This document shows, piece by piece, positions 61,818 to 64,000 of a stretch of DNA of 64,000 nt. Below the pieces are notes generated by a model. It was not told the DNA's origin, made no database searches, and was given only the letters and a program-made list of their open reading frames with translations. Made by a program: the position numbers and the translations under genes. Source of the stretch: Chrysomallon squamiferum. Lineage: Eukaryota > Mollusca > Gastropoda > Neomphalida > Peltospiridae. The stretch is from NCBI GenBank assembly GCA_012295275.1, contig CM022670.1, forward strand, positions 20,416,198-20,480,197. Direction: 5' to 3'. Each line of letters begins with the position of its first letter. Position 1 is the stretch's first letter.

Positions 61818-62041
61818 GAATAATAACCGCAATACTATTTTGGAATAATGGTGGTGAAAGAAATTAAAGTTCCTATCGCCACCAAGTAGGACACACTTTT
61901 CAGTGACATTTATATTGCCTTTGAAAAATAATAAATATATCAGTTATATATAGTAAATAGTATGTCAGTGATTTAAAACTTACATGTTCAAATCTGCTCA
62001 ACTGCTGATTAATATTTTTTTTCTTTTTCATCTGTTCTTAG

Positions 62042-62106
62042 AATCAGAAATTTGTTGGCTACTGTAGCCGATTTGGAAAAGGATCTCTCCGGTTGCCAGT
62101 CAGGTG
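62042..62106 (+). other. Splice-flanked 65-bp segment, probable exon of an unknown transcript
   Basis: A strong polypyrimidine acceptor (TTTCATCTGTTCTTAG ending at 62041) and a consensus donor GTAAGT (62107-62112) bracket it. Of the two frames open across it, the second gives IRNLLATVADLEKDLSGCQS, helical and leucine-spaced, and would need one base from the previous exon. The other gives KFVGYCSRFGKGS. The segment is GC-richer than its flanks. No family is recognised, and a partner exon is not certain, so coding status is open. Confidence 0.4.
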
Positions 62107-63599
62107 GTAAGTCTATAGCTCGATAAAATATTTTTATTAATGAAATGTGTCAGGCCTGTCGGAGCTTTATGAGAAAATAATATTATGACAAAAAAGCTAT
62201 GGGCTCATTCACATACAGATGTAACAAAATATTTAAGATTTCTGCTTTGTTTGTATTAAAATGGATAGCAATAAATATTTTGGGAAAAAAGATTAAATGT
62301 TTTTGTTCTAATTCTTCTTTTTCTTCACCACAAAAGAATATGCATAAATATCATTATGATGAAAAGCTTCTGAAATAGATCTTCTTATACTTATAATATT
62401 ATTAATACATAAATTATTATGTACTGTATAAAATACAATTACACTGATGAATGAATGAATGAATGAACAAAACATTTGCACCACGTCAGATATATCAACA
62501 GTTTTATATTAACAGACTCTCTTGTGTCTTCTCGTCCTTTTCATGGATATTAATATTATTTGTTTGAATATCTTTTATTTTTAGGTAATTTAAATATCGT
62601 ATTTCCCTTTCTGAATTATGTTATAGATTACCTTTTATATTCCTAAAAGCTTCTGTCTTTAAATTTGTATTTGAATGATTTAATAGTCATCTCTAATAAA
62701 TTACTCAAGATATTTTTTTAGGTAATTTAAATATGATGTTTCTGTCCGTTCATTGTGTTCCTACAAGCTTTTATCTCCAATTTTTAAATTATTAACTAAT
62801 TTACCGAACAAAATTCATTTTTGAACTTTTGATTATGCTATCTCAGTTTAACATATTGGATGTCAATGTTCATTTCAGATTTTATTTGTTTTTAATATTC
62901 ATTAATTTATATTTCCAAATGTTAAAATTTCAACTCGGCAAAAAATTTCAGTAATTTCCTGTTACAGTCTTTTTCACCATTTGAATCAATAAACCATTTT
63001 TCATTGCATAAAATTGAAAATATTCATCAATGTTCGATTATCTAATATAACTTACTGAATATACATCATCTTCTACTATTATTCTTCAGGAAAACCTTGC
63101 ATTCTGTTAGGGAATGTTTTCTTACTACCACACCTGCTTTATCGTCATTTTTATTCTATATAACAGTTGTAAAAGAGGAGAAATAAAAATTTCGTGAGGA
63201 AGTATAGACGCTAACATTTACAAAATTATAACATTTAAAATTACTAAAGTAATGCATATAGCTTATAGTAAAATTCTTTCTTTATTTTTTTAATTCGTCC
63301 TGTTATTCCTTTATTTTTCTGATTACATGTTTATCAGAAAGTATGCTCAAGAAGAAAGTGAATGAAAGCCAGTCGAACAGAGATAAATTTGTTGACAGAA
63401 TACAATACATCACATACAGAAATGACAGATATTCTGCTTGTTTCATATGCTAAACTTATTACAGAAGACAAAAACTGTGAGATTGTTCCTGAAATATATT
63501 TCTTATCCTTCACGTATACACGATGCCAGATAATCGTAGACAACAAACATGTTCATTAAACGAAATAATTTTTGTTTCTCCCTCTCTCATTGCTGACAG

Positions 63600-63652
63600 A
63601 GACTACATAGACTATTACAGATTCGTTATTTGTGTGAGATAAATAAACTCAG
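63600..63652 (+). other. Splice-flanked 53-bp segment, possible exon
   Basis: Acceptor TTTCTCCCTCTCTCATTGC then TGACAG (ending 63599) and donor GTGAGT (63653-63658) are both good. Joined directly to the 62042-62106 segment it meets a stop in the frames tested, so the pair would be untranslated or separated by other exons. It could belong to a 5' UTR or a non-coding transcript running past the right edge. Confidence 0.3.
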
Positions 63653-64000
63653 GTGAGTTGTTATCCTGATATATGTAACTGGCCTTTATACCAAATCCCG
63701 GTAAAAAAATTAATTAAAATAAAGAACCATACATACAAAGTTAAAATGAACTAGAGAAATGACACTCCGTTTTTAGGTTACAATCTCTTATTTGATATGA
63801 CCGCATTAAGCAAATCACAAATTATCATTCTACTCTGACTTGAACAGGGGCCCAATAATACTGTAATATTTGTGATACATTATTACTATTACAATTACTA
63901 CTATTATTATATTAATGGTGTTATTTATATCAAATTTTCTTTATTGAAATAAATAGATACGAGCAGTAAATAAAAAAGTATCCAATGAATCTATTCGCTT

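Larger units (their letters stand above)
61818..64000. other. Right-end region with exon-like segments and AT-rich sequence
   Basis: About 2.2 kb. Apart from the two splice-flanked segments listed separately, a (GAAT)n run at about 62448-62467 and AT-rich unique sequence are all I see. A TAG-to-stop frame with KASRTEINLLTEYNT near 63362-63559 on the plus strand is open but has no motif. Confidence 0.35.

Noticed and set aside
62042-62106. Neuropeptide-like reading YCSRFGKGS (RFG-K amidation signal)
   Set aside because: Only in one of two open frames, a single cysteine, one copy, and the downstream splice choices give an immediate stop; the other frame looks more protein-like.

Overview
The window is eukaryotic, AT-rich animal DNA that is almost all intron and intergenic sequence. 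It carries many microsatellites, minisatellites and diverged SINEs, and only a few short spliced exons. I infer a mollusc, most likely a gastropod or a close relative. The reasons are the PAN-plus-C-type-lectin gene, the otoferlin-type ferlin, a DXD sugar-transferase relic of a kind common in molluscs, and several copies of a SINE type (tRNA-like head, tail near TAAATAAAACATTTCCTTC) that I know as widespread in molluscan genomes. Species cannot be fixed from the sequence. There are no prokaryotic operons, CRISPR arrays or phage genes.

Layout. Positions 318-42,966 (minus strand) hold the first three coding exons of an otoferlin-class ferlin (OTOF). Exon 1 is at 42,888-42,966, exon 2 at 802-860 and exon 3 at 318-406. 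They join in frame into the start of the C2A domain, so most of the window is one intron of about 42 kb. That intron holds diverged SINE copies, several tandem-repeat families and no other gene I can defend. Positions 43.0-50.7 kb are the 5' flank of the ferlin gene and intergenic DNA, with a minisatellite near 47 kb and long poly-A tracts near 48.6 and 49.5 kb.

Positions 50,750-53,136 (minus strand) hold a complete four-exon gene for a secreted 277-residue protein. Its order is signal peptide, PAN/apple domain, short cysteine-rich EGF-like piece, C-type lectin domain with EPN and WND sugar/calcium motifs. Directly upstream of it is a 934-bp tandem duplication (53,641-about 55,395) containing a 31-bp minisatellite. 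Around 57.8-58.4 kb (minus strand) is a broken DXD-type glycosyltransferase gene. At 61.6-61.8 kb (minus strand) there is a candidate small secreted protein. At 62.0-63.7 kb (plus strand) two exon-like segments with good splice signals may belong to a transcript that continues past the window.

A large-scale feature is a change in CpG content near 49 kb. The left three quarters of the window is strongly CpG-poor and the right quarter has many CpGs. This would fit a methylated transcribed domain (the ferlin gene) next to an unmethylated gene-poor or immune-gene region. No functional link between the ferlin and lectin loci is visible. Coding calls rest on reading-frame continuity across splice sites and on recognisable motifs, not on database searches.
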